A DNA stretch of 64,000 nt from the NCBI RefSeq assembly GCF_964355755.1, contig NC_092675.1, positions 28,794,912-28,858,911 on the forward strand, written 5' to 3'. This DNA comes from Antedon mediterranea. Lineage: Eukaryota; Echinodermata; Crinoidea; Comatulida; Antedonidae. The notes under the pieces are model-generated. The model worked only from the letters and a program-made list of their open reading frames with translations. It was not told the origin of the DNA and did no database searches. Positions 36,901-49,843 of this stretch are shown piece after piece. Made by a program: the position numbers and the translations under genes. Every line of letters starts with the position of its first letter. Position 1 is the stretch's first letter.

Positions 36901-39511
36901 GAAGAGTACAAGACTTAAGATTTCATTTTTATACGATACGCAATAATATATTCTTAAGATTTGATAATGATAGAGTAAACGAATGGATTCAGAAGTTTAC
37001 TATGGACACATATGCTACCCTTTTACAAATATAATTATGATTTGTCTTTTTATTATTTTTGTTATATTATATGTTAAAAATCCTGGATCCACCCCTTTAT
37101 AATACACAATCTTTGTTTTATCCTTTATTATTGTTTTTTGGGTTTTTTTTTTTACCAAAAAGTCCTTGTGTGGTCTATTTTAAATTGTGGGTGCCATTTT
37201 TCATGGCCTTTGGGTCTGTTTTCAGTTTTGCCTCATTGCATCTGCCCATAGCAATTACTCTAGCCTAGTTTCTTCAAAATTACTCGCAGAGTGTGGCCAT
37301 GTACACCAGGTGGTCTATTTTTAGATCATGGCCCATGAAAATAGCAAGCAATAAGAATATGAATGTCCAACAGAGATTTATATGGCCATCCAGTTGTCAA
37401 CGCATCCGGTGATTCTTTTAATCCAAGGCGAACGAAGTGACTTTAGATAAGTGGAATTTAGAGGCACAGCAGGGAAGGATGGAATCGGGTGAAATCAGGG
37501 ACGGTGATGATCAAAGGCTTAGAGGCTAGCCTGCCGCTACGATTAAATTGTCTTTGTCAGGCCTTGATGAAATCATACCAGGACAAGCACAGCACCAATT
37601 GGCTCAATATCACATACAGGCAATCATCATAGTTTCTTTTAATAACTGAACCTCCTACATATTATTGTATACCTTCCAACTCTGACTTATAAAGTTCAGA
37701 AGTTGATTTTTAATAACCAATACATCTTTAAAATCAATCTAAATATACTGAATACTAAGAAAAATAAAATGACAGACCTATTAATTACAAATTATAACAT
37801 TTAAATAGCTAAATCATCAACATCATTCTGTATTACAGAAAATTGAACCTACTGTAAATAAGCAGTAGCATTGCATTTTAGTATTATAGTACTTTTTTTA
37901 AATTATTTAATTATTAATAATTATTATTTTACTCTCCTATTTTCGTTAAGAACTATACAGACAGTTGGTTCATTTTTCATCAAAGAAATAAGATGAAAAA
38001 AATGTCAATATTAACCCATTACAAAACTTGCATCAATCATATCAATGAAAACCATATATTTCTAGTCTTCAAAAATCACACTACTGTACAATTTTTTAAA
38101 AAACCAATGAACTTCATTTAACATATAAGATGGTTACTTAGTAATGATAATTAAGTCTGGTATAACGATAACATTGTATGCAAAGCACTTAAACACAAAA
38201 ACTGTGTACTTCTGGACCCTTATGATGTTGGCATTATGATATGAATTATGATATTGCGTATACTGTATAAGTTTTAATCTTTCATCCTGATTGTGAAATG
38301 TATGCGACTATCAGATAAACGAATGTGGGGGGTTTCTTCTGTGTTTATTCGTTGACGCAATTTTCGGTATTTAAAAATTCACAAAAACCAAGCAAGGTAC
38401 CTCAACCAAGAAACTTGAATTTCCACCCTAAGCCATTCTCACACCATACAATACAAGGTACATTATCAAGTATTTTTTTCTTCAATGAATTTATCTACTT
38501 TTCTCTTCACAACATTAAACACCAAAGTATTTAGTCAACTATACAATACAAAATAAACATCACGAAACACCCATTTTGTTTTGTTGTCTACTGAATTTCA
38601 GAATGTCAACAGTTTTCAAGAAATGTGTAGGTTGAATTTTAAAAAGCGTTACGACTTAGGCTGTTTGTTTGACCGTGGTAAGCTAATATTTAACATCATG
38701 TGTAACTAGGCTTGTAGCTATGCTTTCATAATACCCTTTTTGTCATGCAACCCATCAGATTAAAAACATTGAGACATGATAGTATTCAAATCATTCACCT
38801 TGGGTATTGCAGTTGAAAGAAAATGACAAATAATGCGGCTGAAGCATACGTATGCTAAGGTGTGTTCTGTTGATGATTTGCCTTGTGTGTTCTTTTGACA
38901 TTTCCTTTGTGCGATAACATTTAACAACTATCATACCACCTACTGTGCCCGACACTAATTGCAGATATGGAAAGTTGCCATATAATCATATTGATACTAT
39001 AGTAAACAAATCATAGGCACCCTTTACCCTCTCAAGCACTTCTCTCAGTCCTTCCCTACACCCCAACCCCCAAACTTATGTACTGCTATTAATTCCTCAT
39101 GCAATTTTGTCACCATTTCAAACGCTTTTACGGAAAATAAATTATGCTGAAAGATAGGGATGCTCAACTGTAAATGTATCCTCATTTCAGAGAGACGGGC
39201 ACAAAATGGACTATTAAAACTTATTTAATGAATGTTTCTATCATTTTTTTAAATATGAAACTAAAAAATATTAATATAACCATAAAGATTAAAATTCTTC
39301 TTTATATTGATAGATATGATTTTAAAAATAAAACATATCCAGTATCCGCTTTGAGCATAATGGATATCACTTGTAATCTGATGATGCATAGTCAAGATTT
39401 GTTTATACAATCAAACATTTATTCCATTTTTTTAAACATGATCCTCTTTATAGAATGACCTAAATTTGACCTGCCATCAAAAAGCGAATTTGAGTAACAA
39501 ATTGTATTTCG

Positions 39512-39658
39512 CGACTAAACTAATTTGACAAAAAAAGGTGTGATGTGCTCAAATATGGTAGTGATATGCCCAAACATGGTAGTGTTATGACATAATCATG
39601 TCCATACGGGCACATCACATTTTTTTGTCGCATAAAGCTTAATAATGTAGACAGAGCT
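39512..39658 (+). mobile_element. MITE copy 10 (left terminus degraded)
   Basis: Left end reduced to ACTAAACTAATTTGACAAAA; right end intact at CAGAGCT followed by TAA. Two internal units. Confidence 0.82.
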
Positions 39659-40862
39659 TAAGGAACATGAACATCGCCATCGTACATTCACGTCTACAAA
39701 CCAATCAAGTGGAGGCTTCTCATCTATGTCCCGATAGACACCAGAAAATCCACATCAACTTTTTTTCACACAATAGATAGAAATTTTAATTTGATTCTTT
39801 CAAATTTGTTGTTTAATATTTCATCTAAATGATGTAGTTTTGCATGTTGATATTTCAGTAAAGAATCTTTAATCGCATTGCCTAACTTAGATTTAAAGAT
39901 AATGTACAACAAGCTATAGATATATTTGTCAGCAGGGACTTAACTTTCATATTAATATTGTCAGACACATTATAAAAGAACTTTGATATAGATGTATACA
40001 TCTGATTGCATACTTGTATATTAAGAAAATTCTGCTTTCTGACATTCTTTTCTAGATATATTTTTTGCGCTGCTTCTTTGAATGACAGATAGTTTTAATG
40101 AGAAGATTGTTAATTATATTATAAATACACTCAATTTAGTCTCATTTAGTCGTTGAATTGAGTTTGGTTTCGTGCGACCTTCACTGAACAATGCCAGGAG
40201 GAATTTGATAATGGACTTTTCGTCTTTGCACATACATAATGTTCAAGCTGGTCGTCTCAGAGAGGGGTTAAGATGCTAACACCTGATATGACATTCAAAT
40301 AGAATATTACAATGTTCTTATTAGGAATGCCATTCGTTGCTAGGCAAAGAATATGGAGACCACATTATGAACATATGACATTAACTAGAAGAGAGAGTTT
40401 ATAAAATACAAGGTTTATGGTAAGAAATATTTATCATGTTCGTCACTGCAGGCTTCTGCAGCTCATTTTTTTAAATCATAATGGAACAATATTTATTTTC
40501 CTAATTGATTTGCCCACAAGCAAAATCTAAGCAAATATTATTTTACAATGTTTTTTGAAATATTGTTATGTTTGGGAATTAATTTTTAATGCAAAAATGA
40601 GACAAAAAGTGAGACAAACAAAGTGAAACCCCAAAATACAGTTAACAGTAAAATGGGAATATTACGCCATAATTCCACAGTAGCTTGAACACAGCCAGAG
40701 ACACTAAGAAAGGTTTTGCTGTTAGTGACATATTTTATTAATTAAAAATATTGCAAATATATCTTCTTGAATATTGTAATCATATCCAGCATATAGCTCA
40801 GTAACAAAAAACAAATTCTTCTGAGATTGAAACTGAGCTCGCTATTGTACGAGCAAGTGTAA

Positions 40863-41008
40863 AGCTCTGTCTATACTATCAAACTAGTTTGACAAAAAAG
40901 GGTTTGATGTGCCCAAATATGGTAGTGAAATGCCCTAATATGATAGTGATATGACATCATCATGTCCATATCTGGGCACATTACATTATTTTGTCACGTA
41001 AAGTTTGA
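40863..41008 (+). mobile_element. MITE copy 11 (right terminus lost)
   Basis: TAA then AGCTCTGTCTATACTATC, two internal 21-bp units, ending GTCACGTAAAGTTTGA. Confidence 0.86.
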
Positions 41009-41689
41009 GCCTAATAATTTTAAGGTAGATATAGGGCATCAACAGTAGTTGGAGCGATCCATTAACAATGATGATGAAAAACATGAAATTAGTTGATGTA
41101 CCTGCCAAGCGATTGTAACGCTCCAATTAACAGCATCATGCAATAAATACACACCTTTATTGTTGAGTAAACGAGTGGAAGAGTTTGCCTGAGCGTCAAT
41201 TGATTGCCAATTTCGACTCTTTACATCGGTTAGATCTCAGATGTTGTGGCTAATGAAGCGAATATTACCCTAGTACTATTGACATGTTGCTACATTGTTA
41301 TACACCTCACCGATATTTTCCATTATTTTTAGAACATTCTGCTAGGTTTTGTTATCCCGATTGATTCTCATCGAACCATGTGACGCATTAGACAAACATT
41401 TATTCTGGTTGAATGTTCAACATACATTTGTTTATTATTATCTGTTTTACTCAACAAATTTCAATCATCTCACCCAGGTCTTGACACGCCTTTGTAACAT
41501 CTTCATTTATTTGTCGTCCTAAATATTCCAACTTACTTCCAGCACGATGAGCTCATTATAAAATAAGAATATGGACATGGAATATGGATAATCATAATCA
41601 TTTTCCTCATCAATTTTCAAGAATTATAATGTAAATTTCAGACTATTGAGTGCAAATATAATTTTAGTATAATATTATATGTGAACATA

Positions 41690-41795
41690 GTATCTCTGAT
41701 TAGTTTTACTGTTTAGGATTGTATTATTATGTGTGAACATGCATCTGATTAGTTTTACTGTGTAGGATTGTATTATGTGTGAACATGCATCTGTA
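41690..41795. repeat. Tandem repeat, about 50-55 bp unit
   Basis: GTGTGAACATGCATCTGATT AGTTTTACTG.GTAGGATTGTATTAT recurs two and a half times with small indels. Confidence 0.75.
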
Positions 41796-42285
41796 CAAGA
41801 TTGGTAATACTTTACAGATGATAATGAGATGTTCTGTATAACATTTTCTTTCTGCTCATTTCATGGGTTATTCCATTTAGTTTATGGGAAATTATATTAA
41901 TTATTGATAGAAAAGTTACCAATAATTCGTGTAAATTAATAGTAAGTTAGATGTAATTAATTTTGAGATAATTTTCTAACAACATTAAAAACTTCGTAAT
42001 CTATTATTTTTTATCCAAGGTTGGCAATACCTTAAATTCAATCAATAAGTGAGCCATAGTATTTTATACAATGTTTTTTTTTCAGGGTGTCGAAGAGCAT
42101 TGCACACAAAATAAATTAGGCTAACAATTACTTTCATGTTCATAATTCTGTTGTAAAGCAAATAAAGAATTAAGATAGCCTGGGGGAACCAGGAAAACAT
42201 ACAACATTGTGAAGATAAGACATCTTTTTGCTCTTGGGGTTTGTTTATGTTCAGGCACGCATGTGGAATATGCTCCCGCGAGTAG

Positions 42286-43198
42286 AACATGTACTCATGA
42301 GCAACTCAAGACATGTGAACATGCACCCATGAACAACCCAAGACATGTGAACATGTACTCATGAGAAACTCAATGCATGTGAACACGTACCCATGAGCAT
42401 TTCAATGCATGTGAACATGTGCTCGTGAGAACTCAATGCATGTGAACAGGTACTCATAAGCAACCCAAGACCTGTGAACATGTACAGTACCTATGAACAA
42501 CCCAAGACATGTGAACAGGTACTCATGAGCAACCCAAGACCTGTGAACATGTACCCATGAGCAACCCAAGACCTGTGAACATGTACAGTACCTATGAACA
42601 ACCCAAGACATGTGAACAGGTACTCATGAGCAACCCAAGACCTGTGAACATGTACCCATGAACAACCCAAGACATGTGAACATGTGCTCATGAGAAACTC
42701 AATGCATGTGAACAGGTACTCATAAGCAACCAAAGACCTGTGAACACGTACCTATGAACAACCCAAGACATGTGAACATGTACTCATGAGAAACTCAATG
42801 CATGTAAACATGTACTCATGAGCAACCCAAGGCATGTGAACATGTGCTCGTGAGAACTCAATGCATGTGAACAGGTACTCATAAGCAACCAAAGACCTGT
42901 GAACACGTACCTATGAACAACCCAAGACATGTGAACATGTACTCATGAGAAACTCAATGCATGTAAACATGTACTCATGAGCAACCCAAGGCATGTGAAC
43001 ATGTGCTCGTGAGAACTCAATGCATGTGAACAGGTACTCATGAGCAACCCAAGACCTGTGAACACGTACCTATGAACAACCCAAGACATGTGAACATGTA
43101 CTCATGAGAAACTCAATGCGTAAACATGTACTCATGAGCAACCCAAGGCATGTGAACATGTACTCATGAGCAACCCAACCCATGTGAACATGTACTGT
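42286..43198. repeat. Minisatellite with 159-bp higher-order unit
   Basis: About 28 units of roughly 32 bp built on CATGTGAACATGTACTCATG and AGCAACCCAAGA. In the right part a higher-order unit starting GAACACGTACCTATGAAC recurs at 42742, 42901 and 43060, exactly 159 bp apart (five basic units). In the left part a 101-bp spacing links two GAACATGTACAGTACC units (42476, 42577). The long open frames here are by-products of the period. Confidence 0.95.
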
Positions 43199-44384
43199 AC
43201 AGTAGTACAATGCCGAATTAATATAAGTAAATAACAACAAATGAACACATGAACTGAATTTATTTTGTCTTTGTAATGTTTTTCTGTTGCTTACTTCTTA
43301 TATCCTATTATTACCAGACTTAAAGGAATGGTGCAAAAAGTTTATCAAATTATTTGTGCACTATACTCATAGTTCGACTACTGTAGCAATTCATATAAAC
43401 GTCAGCATGAGAAGTTAGGCAAACTAAACTCTAATCATAATAATAATTATTGAAGTCTAAATACCAACATAAACCAATTACGTTGTAATATATTCATGAT
43501 GGTATGGATTGAACGATTATATTAATTCAAGAAATTTCCTAATAGAATTTCATTTATAGGCTTCCATCTGATAAGCATATCTCCTAAAGCGTTCAATTAT
43601 TCTACTAATGTTGAAGGGCATATTTTGTTTTTATTACCAATTTGTACACTGTTTCTTTAATTATATAGTTTCAATTAAATTGCAAATGTGATGATACAAG
43701 TACTGATTTTTATCAAAGGTAATTATTTATTGGTAAATTACTGGTAGGTAGTGTGAACTATTATTAAAAGAAACACTAATAGAATATTTTCCAACTGTAC
43801 TGATTGTAAATATACAGTAATCATTAAATAAGCAGCTAATTCCACAATAGTTAAGTTTGGGTGTAATAAGTGAGTGGAGTTACTTGTTGCCTACCAAGTA
43901 GGTCTGCATAAAAGTTTATCAAACTCAAATTAAATCTTATTCTCAGTTTAATCTGGTACTCTTTATAATGTATTGTTATGATATTCTGTACGCAATTTGG
44001 ACATTCGAAATGAAACAAGTGAAATCTATCAATTTCTTAACAAATATTCTGAATCACTCATGTAATTACCAAAGTATGATGCTACTTTAAACTACAAGAC
44101 TTCTTGCATCAATCTCGGCTTCATTAGTTCGACACGCCATTATGACCTAGCTGTCAGCTAGTCTAACATCCCCAAAGGGACCATGCGGAATTAGATGACC
44201 AAATCTGGACACCTAAATGAAATAAATTTTACATGCTGACAGCAAAAAGCTGGATGTAACTGCATGACTAGACTTCAGCTGTGTAAAGCATTTTATTACC
44301 ACAAAACATATTGATATATTAACAAAAATACAGTAACCATATTCAGATTTTCTAACATTTTAAATGTAATGCATAGACATAGCC

Positions 44385-44634
44385 GTGACTCACTCATAGT
44401 TTCAGTGTACACTAAATGCTCATGTGCTCTTTAAAGAACCTAGTACATCTTTCAAGACGAGTAGAGGGTTACCCAGGTGTACTAGTTCAAGCACAGCCAC
44501 TGTCATGGACAAGCGAGTGTTAGAACTAGCCACACACTGACATGACTTTAGGGGAGAATCATTTAGTTGAAAAGTTGAATAACAGACCACAACGGCATGA
44601 GCAATGATTGTTGGAAAGGCGCTATATGCAAATT
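44385..44634 (+). mobile_element. SINE with same core and LINE-like 3' tail
   Basis: Shares the core of the SINE at 36580-36900 (GTACAC..CTTTAAAGAA, CTTTCAAGACGAGTAGAGGG, GTTACCCAGGTGTA, CACAGCCACTG) but its tRNA head is mostly deleted and its 3' end is different: GGCATGAGCAATGATTGTTG followed by GAAAGGCGCTATATG. That tail matches the 3' end of the LINE remnant at 53822-53984. Confidence 0.82.
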
Positions 44635-45588
44635 AATATTATTAAATATTATCCAATTTTACCGTCTATACCCAACTTGTCAATTTTTAATGACATCATT
44701 ACAGTTCACCATTGCACTCTATTCTCCATGGAGTTCTGTTCGAATCCTATAAGGTGTCATTAAAATAAATTGGTCAACAAAAAAGAAAGCTCAAACAATT
44801 TATTATCTCTTGAATTCCGTTTCTTAGTCAAAATATTTCATAAGAATAAGCTTTTTAAAATGTCATGAGAGTATACTGTGTCTCAATGAGAAACAATGTA
44901 ATTTGCTTTCTTCATCAATGACGCCTAGTGTTTGAACAAGACTTAGTGTAGCCTTGGATACTGCACATCACGTACCAACTACAGTGATCAAACAGGCTTG
45001 TCGCATAATAATGTATTTATTTATACTAATGTAAAGATTTTTAATATCTGATTATTGGGCTTACTCAGCTTTTAGGCTTGGTAAATATTAATATATTTGA
45101 ATATTGTGGAGGAAATGCTGGTAAATTTTAATATCATGAATTAATCAATATTATAATGAGGCAGTGAAAATAAAAGATTCCAAAATTAATTTGTATAGAA
45201 ATATATTCTCTTACAAGTATTTATCTTATATAGTATAGTGAAACCTTATGAGCATGCTCACTGCCAAATGTTGAATTTCTAGATGCAAAGGAATTACTCG
45301 TCCTCCTATGCTGATCTTTTCCCAAGAGTTCATGACAGAGTTGATATTTTTATCGCCATTTCTTGTTTTTCTTTAAGGGACTAACGTGAAAAGACGTTTT
45401 ATCTTCTAGTTTTAAGTTCTTTATCGGTGTTTCTCTCTTAAGTTATGTAAATTTCTATTGTTTTACATTTGATAAAATAAATTGAACATAATACACTTTG
45501 AAACAAAGAATATACCTTAAGAAATTTGTATGTAGATTTAATACAACTATTAGCATAGTTGAGAATTCATCCACATACAAAGGTTTAA

Positions 45589-45717
45589 AGCTATGTCTAC
45601 ATGATGACATGATGATGTCATAGCAGTACTACAGTATATTTGGGCATATCACTACCATATTTGGGCACATCACATATTTTTTTGTCAAACTAGCTTGATA
45701 GTGCTGTAGACTGAGCT
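45589..45717 (-). mobile_element. MITE copy 12
   Basis: Flanked by TAA on both sides. The left terminus is AGCTATGTCTACA, the right GTAGACTGAGCT; part of the left half is deleted. Confidence 0.85.
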
Positions 45718-46153
45718 TAACAAAGAAATTACTGGAGAAAATGGTAAAATGTAAAGAACAGTAGCACAGATTTGCAGAGGAAAAGCTGAGGAAGTGAATA
45801 ACAAAAGATTGTGGAAATAAAGTCATCTTCAATAGAAATAAAATCTTTATGATTGCCTTCATAAATTTATTCAAAATGAATTTTAAATCACGCTAATATT
45901 CACTCCTTCGAGATTTTCACTAGCATTTATATATAATTGTATTATGCATGACAGTTCTTCTCGTCAACAAATTCTTCTTTTTTTTTGGCTCAATTTCATT
46001 CTGATAGGCGTCAAAGCAAGTCGGTGTAAAATTTACCATAATTACAGTAATAATTAATGGTAATTGAACAACATCACACAGAGAAAACTTTGTATACCAC
46101 TTTTTTATACTTTAACTTCATATAGCTTTATACAGTCAACTCTTTCTCTCTTT

Positions 46154-46907
46154 GGTCGTGTTTATACAACACCCTAAATTTGAACACGGCTTTAATTTTT
46201 AGCGTGTTGTTCGGACCGAGGTCAACCCACCTTAACGTTTGCTGTTATACTAGAAATCACGATACCGTGTTATACCGGAAGTTTCATCAACACGCAGTGC
46301 ATGCTAGGATAAAAGGTCAAATTGTTGATCGCGCTTGAATTGGCTGAGTTGTCAACAATCATCGTCGCCTCCTCGCTGTCCGATGTATTCGCGCGGTTTT
46401 TACCATTTTCATTATATTGTATTCGTTCACGTTTGCATTGTTGTTTATTTTGTTCTCGGTTCATTTAAATTAATAAAAGTTATTTTAAGGGTTTCATTGT
46501 TTCATCTATACACTATGGAAGAAGATGCCATTTTTGCGATGTTATTTTTTTTATTCTGTTTGGAGTGGGAAACGATAGAGGCCTACTACCACTACGAGTT
46601 GGCCCCACTAGGCTAGGCGTAAGACGTGGTAGGAGGATGATTGCTGGCAGCGAAGCAGCAATAAATGGGCCCAATCTTGTTAGCAATGATTGATATTACG
46701 ACCTGTTTTAACGAGAGGTCAAAATATACCCTGAGGACACTTCCAACACGGTAACGGCGACCGGGAATCCACCAAATTTTAGGATTCAGCCAAGTAGCCT
46801 TTTTTGCAATTAAAATCTCATTACACGGAATCTCTTTGTTGTTATACAACACACTTTTCGTAGGCGTGTAGAATATGCGTGTAATAGCGTGTTGTATAAA
46901 CGCGCCC
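46154..46907. mobile_element. Non-autonomous TIR element, 754 bp
   Basis: Ends GGTCGTGTTTATACAACACC and inverse GGGCGCGTTTATACAACACG, with TTT on both sides. The three-base duplication and the GTTTATACAACAC-style ends suggest PIF/Harbinger. Short open frames inside (minus 46270-46464, minus 46613-46852) resemble nothing I can name. Confidence 0.75.
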
Positions 46908-47090
46908 TTTCTTTGAAAACTGGAAAATATTTTTTTAGGACCATTTTACCATTAAAAACGCATTCTGAATATTTGTGTTAGAACAAGAAGGAAAATATGA
47001 GAGAAACCGGAGATGTTGATATGTTTATGTGAAAATTATTTAAATGGTTTTGTGATTTTTCATTGGTGTTCGACAATAGGGACTACTCAC

Positions 47091-47163
47091 CTGCATTGTT
47101 AACTGCAACAAAGCAAGACAATAGAAACAGGTAGACAATGGATAATGAATAGAAATGGTCCAT
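47091..47163 (-). CDS. Lar: LAR-type RPTP exon 1: start codon and signal peptide
   Basis: Read on the minus strand, ATG at 47163-47161 opens 24 codons plus one base. The product starts MDHFYSLSIVY and continues into a hydrophobic LFLLSCFVAV core ending NNA, a typical secretory signal peptide. An in-frame TAG at 47187-47185 closes the frame upstream and supports this start. The exon ends G|GTGAGT, a consensus donor in phase 1. Joined to the next recognised exon it gives NNA-E-LPVITTALRDES without a frame break, which links it to the receptor although 10.6 kb of intron lies between. The link is inferred from phase, orientation and domain order. Upstream untranslated exons and the promoter were not located. 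Confidence 0.8.
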
Positions 47164-48267
47164 TGCTGCCTTAGAACAAGTTGACTATTTAAAGATCAAT
47201 CTGTTCTTGTGTGAACACGGCTCTATACAACTTCTATATTGAATCCTGTAAGAAGAAAAGAATGTGTATAACACCATTAACATACACATTTATAACATTG
47301 CCAAGAACTGGACTCAAATATTCTAAAATAGTTTTAAATCACAACAACAAATCTACAAAAATTCAACGATATTTACAACACAGTCTCGTAAAACATGCAT
47401 AGATAATCCAACAGAATTAACAAAAGTATTTTTATTTCGGTCGAGTATTTTACACGCATTTATGCATATTTTCAGAGTAATTTATGAGTTCCACATATTT
47501 CAACGTCCTCCGGCTATCCAAGATAAAGGCTGAGATGTTACCTTTGACCTCAGCTCCCATTTCGCGTAAACTGGTAGGAGGCTAAGTGAAACAACATGGA
47601 AATGCGAAACTAAGTAAGAATATGATGATTATAGATTTTTAGAGTCAACATTAAAAGTCAACACTGTCAGCGGCGTTAGACTAGAGCCAAGCTGATTATC
47701 AACATCCTTAACAGTAAAATGATATCTATTTTTCTACCATACAGTATAATCATTTTTCTTTCAAAATTTATATGTATTTTTACTGTATTATGATTGAATC
47801 ATTTATTAAAATGCAATCTATTGAACAACAATAATTATCCATGTTTTAATTACTTTTGTAATTTTATAAACAGTTAAATACTGTAGTAGCATATTTGTTT
47901 TGTTTACTTGTTTGTACATATTAAAATTCCTAATATTTTTTATTATCAAGCTTTTTTTAAAATCAATCGGAGATTTTTTTGGAAATAAAAAAATTATTAA
48001 AAGTAGAAATAAACCGTAACAAAAACGCAGTTTCATACTTAAATTCTTTGCTTCCATTATTTCATTTTTTATTAGAATAATAAAATGTATTATAATATGT
48101 TATTTTTTAACAATATCACAGTAACAATACATATAAATATTCATATGTCTTAATATTCCTTTTCAAGACAATTTACTACAAAAACATTAAATGTTATCTA
48201 GTAGAAAGCTGTCTCCATAGATGAAGATATAACAATGATTAATGGCTTAACATAAAGGAAAAAAAGA

Positions 48268-48660
48268 CAATGGACATCATGCACGTTCACACTGTAATTA
48301 AAGCTGTACATTGAGTATTTTAAAAGGCAATGGACATAATCTTGTTCACATTGTAATTTAAACTCACACATTTTAGTAAAGAAAATTGGACGTCATCTAC
48401 AGTATGTTCACACAATAATTTAAACTCACACATTTTAGTAAAAAGACAATGGACATCACCTTGTTCACACTGTCATTTAAACTTTTACATTTTTTATTAA
48501 AAACACACATTCACACTGTAATTAAAATACAATACATTTGGAGATATAAAAGTAAAGTAAAAAGGAAAATTAAATCTATGTTCACACTGTAATTTTAAAC
48601 TTGCAAAACGAATTTAAAATGAAATGTATGTTCACACTGTATAACTGGTACATTTGTTGG
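48268..48660. repeat. Degenerate satellite, about 60-bp unit
   Basis: TGGACATCAT..TGTTCACACTGTAATTTAAACT recurs; the TGGACAT word falls near 48271, 48331, 48387 and 48450, with further TTCACACTGTAATT copies to 48660. Confidence 0.85.
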
Positions 48661-49843
48661 ACGATGGGGTGGAGTGGTTTGTCTAACCATATCAAAATAC
48701 TTTGTTTGCTTTTGTATCGGGGTCTACAAAAAAGATGGAATGTAAATTGTAATGAATAAACATTTTAAAGTAGATTTAGCAGGCAATAATGCTGTACAAA
48801 TATTGCATTAAAGTAAATTTAATTTGGTTTATAATTTTTTGTTGTAGCCCTACTGGTACAGATACAACTAGGTAGTTTATAAATTTGCATCATGTATAGC
48901 CAATTGCTGTTTTGCTAGGGTGAATTAGGGTCAGTCCTGCTGGCACAATATTAGTGCAGTACTGCATTGTATTATCATACATGTGGTTTTTTGTTGTTGG
49001 AATAAATAGTTCTGTTGACAGGAGATTCTTTTAGTTTCATGTTATTATGCCATGGTTACTTTAGGATTTTTTGTCTAAAGCGCGTTTAAACATTAAAACC
49101 ATTCCCTTAACTGAGAACCATGGTAACTACAGTAGTTTTAAAAAAATAACACTTTTAAAAAGGGCACAGTCTTCAAACAACCCATAGAGTACATAGGATT
49201 AGTAAAGTTTATAGAGCTAAAATCAAGTCTCCAACAAGTCTGTCAAGGGTAATATATTTACACAGCGTTCTATTACATTGTACATATTTCAGCAACGAAA
49301 GATCGTCTTGTCCGGCGATATTATCGACAGTGGCATGATTCATTGGCGAGTGCCTATAGGTTGATTAAGTGGGTACCTATGGCAAGACAAAGTGCCATTA
49401 TCAGTTGAAGAGCTGTATAGCGATGCGTGTATGTTTTGGCAGGCTTATATCACCCTTTTGATTACATACCCTGATAGCACAATACAGTCATTTTATCATT
49501 TCAAAGTACAGTCAATTGTTTGCACAATAAAATAAGGTATATCAAATCATATTCCAACTCAATACATCAACATACTGTATTACAATGGTGTTTTATATCT
49601 TCAATAATTTAATTCAGGCCTACAATATTATACTTTTATAACATTAAAAGACTCACAATCATAAAAATCTTATCACTTTGTTTAATGATGAGTAGTAAAT
49701 ATTGTGCTAAGAGAGAGTACTATACTAAACTAGCGGTATAAAATATTTCACTGCAGATTTGAAGGGTTTAAACCAAGTCAAGTATTCTTTAGTTTATGAT
49801 ATTTAATCATATCATTTCAATCTAAGTTCCATCGCTGTACTAA

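Larger units (their letters stand above)
36508..47090 (-). other. First intron (10.6 kb) between signal peptide and Ig1
   Basis: Holds a tRNA-derived SINE about 70 bp upstream of the Ig1 acceptor, MITE copies, a 0.9-kb minisatellite, a second SINE and a TIR element near its start. No coding exon was recognised. Confidence 0.7.

Noticed and set aside
42402-42733. Repetitive protein frames on the minus strand in the minisatellite
   Set aside because: They arise from the tandem unit staying open by chance; no start context, splice sites or family.
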